NCBI GenBank assembly: GCA_965277415.1
Contig: CBDICS010000040.1
Location: 46,738 to 110,737 of the forward strand
Direction of reading: 5' to 3'
DNA length: 64,000 nt
Origin: JAHDHW01 sp965277415
Lineage (GTDB): Bacteria > Bacteroidota > Bacteroidia > Chitinophagales > Saprospiraceae
The position numbers were made by a program, and so were the translations under genes. Positions 64,000 through 64,000 of the stretch are shown piece after piece. Every line of letters begins with the position of its first letter. Position 1 is the stretch's first letter. The notes beneath the pieces are model-generated. The model searched no databases, had not been told where the DNA came from, and was given only the letters and a program-made list of their open reading frames with translations.

Positions 64000-64000
64000 T

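Noticed and set aside
1..64000. tRNA, rRNA, known riboswitch or defence system
   Set aside because: I looked in the intergenic gaps and saw no cloverleaf, rRNA motif, CRISPR, restriction or toxin-antitoxin genes. A covariance-model scan was not possible.

Overview
The window looks like chromosomal DNA of a low-GC, gliding-lineage Bacteroidota bacterium, probably near the Saprospiria. I infer this from type IX secretion (T9SS) C-terminal signals of type A and type B, a gld ABC transporter, a SusC/SusD pair, a fused SecDF, SprB-like repeat proteins and several -7 boxes of the Bacteroidota form TAnnTTTG. The species assignment is inference. I see no tRNA, rRNA, CRISPR array, prophage or intact insertion sequence.

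Layout. 1-9 kb: the end of a secreted T9SS protein, a TPR/propeller/CRD/OmpA lipoprotein of PorE architecture, a repeat-rich gap, SecDF, and a BON-LysM protein (Kbp). 9-12 kb: a 2-hydroxyacid dehydrogenase, a small lipoprotein and a DUF547 lipoprotein. 12-18.7 kb: a gliding-motility ABC cluster (gldA, an unknown exported protein, a gldF-gldG fusion, a DUF4340 protein) and an S1/P1-like enzyme. 18.9-21.9 kb: a DUF368 polyprenyl-phosphate transporter, shikimate dehydrogenase and proline dehydrogenase. 22-27 kb: a 1546-residue T9SS type B surface protein. 27-41.7 kb: a SusC/SusD pair, a LamG/PNGase F-like secreted protein, a propeller histidine kinase with its NarL-type regulator, a secreted NHL protein, an ankyrin protein and an AraC regulator. 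42-46.2 kb: a block bracketed by two inverted palindromic repeats, holding two exported proteins and a GH109-like oxidoreductase/glycosidase. 46.5-50.2 kb: a two-gene beta-oxidation operon. 50.6-54.9 kb: an ExbB/ExbD/TonB cluster with a 61-residue ExbB-like microprotein, two ExbD and two TonB paralogues. 55-64 kb: FolC, then a loose series of small accessory genes (HD hydrolase, M48 protease, CYTH, zinc ribbon, Asp/Glu racemase-like, S41-like, lipoprotein).

How the genes may work together. SecDF drives export to the periplasm. T9SS then sorts at least five window proteins carrying C-terminal signals. ExbB/ExbD/TonB would energise SusC-type transporters such as the one at 27.3 kb. The SusCD, PNGase F-like, kinase and regulator run suggests sensing and capture of glycans or glycopeptides. 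The GH109-like gene nearby could extend that to GalNAc-containing glycans. That coupling is inference from neighbourhood and families.

The intergenic DNA is unusual. It has a 125-bp direct duplication, a dispersed inverted-repeat family ending in CAACTTC, a pair of palindromic repeats in opposite orientation, and a dispersed CTTTGTG/CTTCGTGG-type repeat. It also holds a decayed ORF whose tail recurs 4 kb away, and a signal-peptide stub. No single locus is clearly a new defence or mobile system. The strongest candidates for novelty are the ExbB-like microprotein, the gldFG fusion cluster, the glycan locus and the repeat families.
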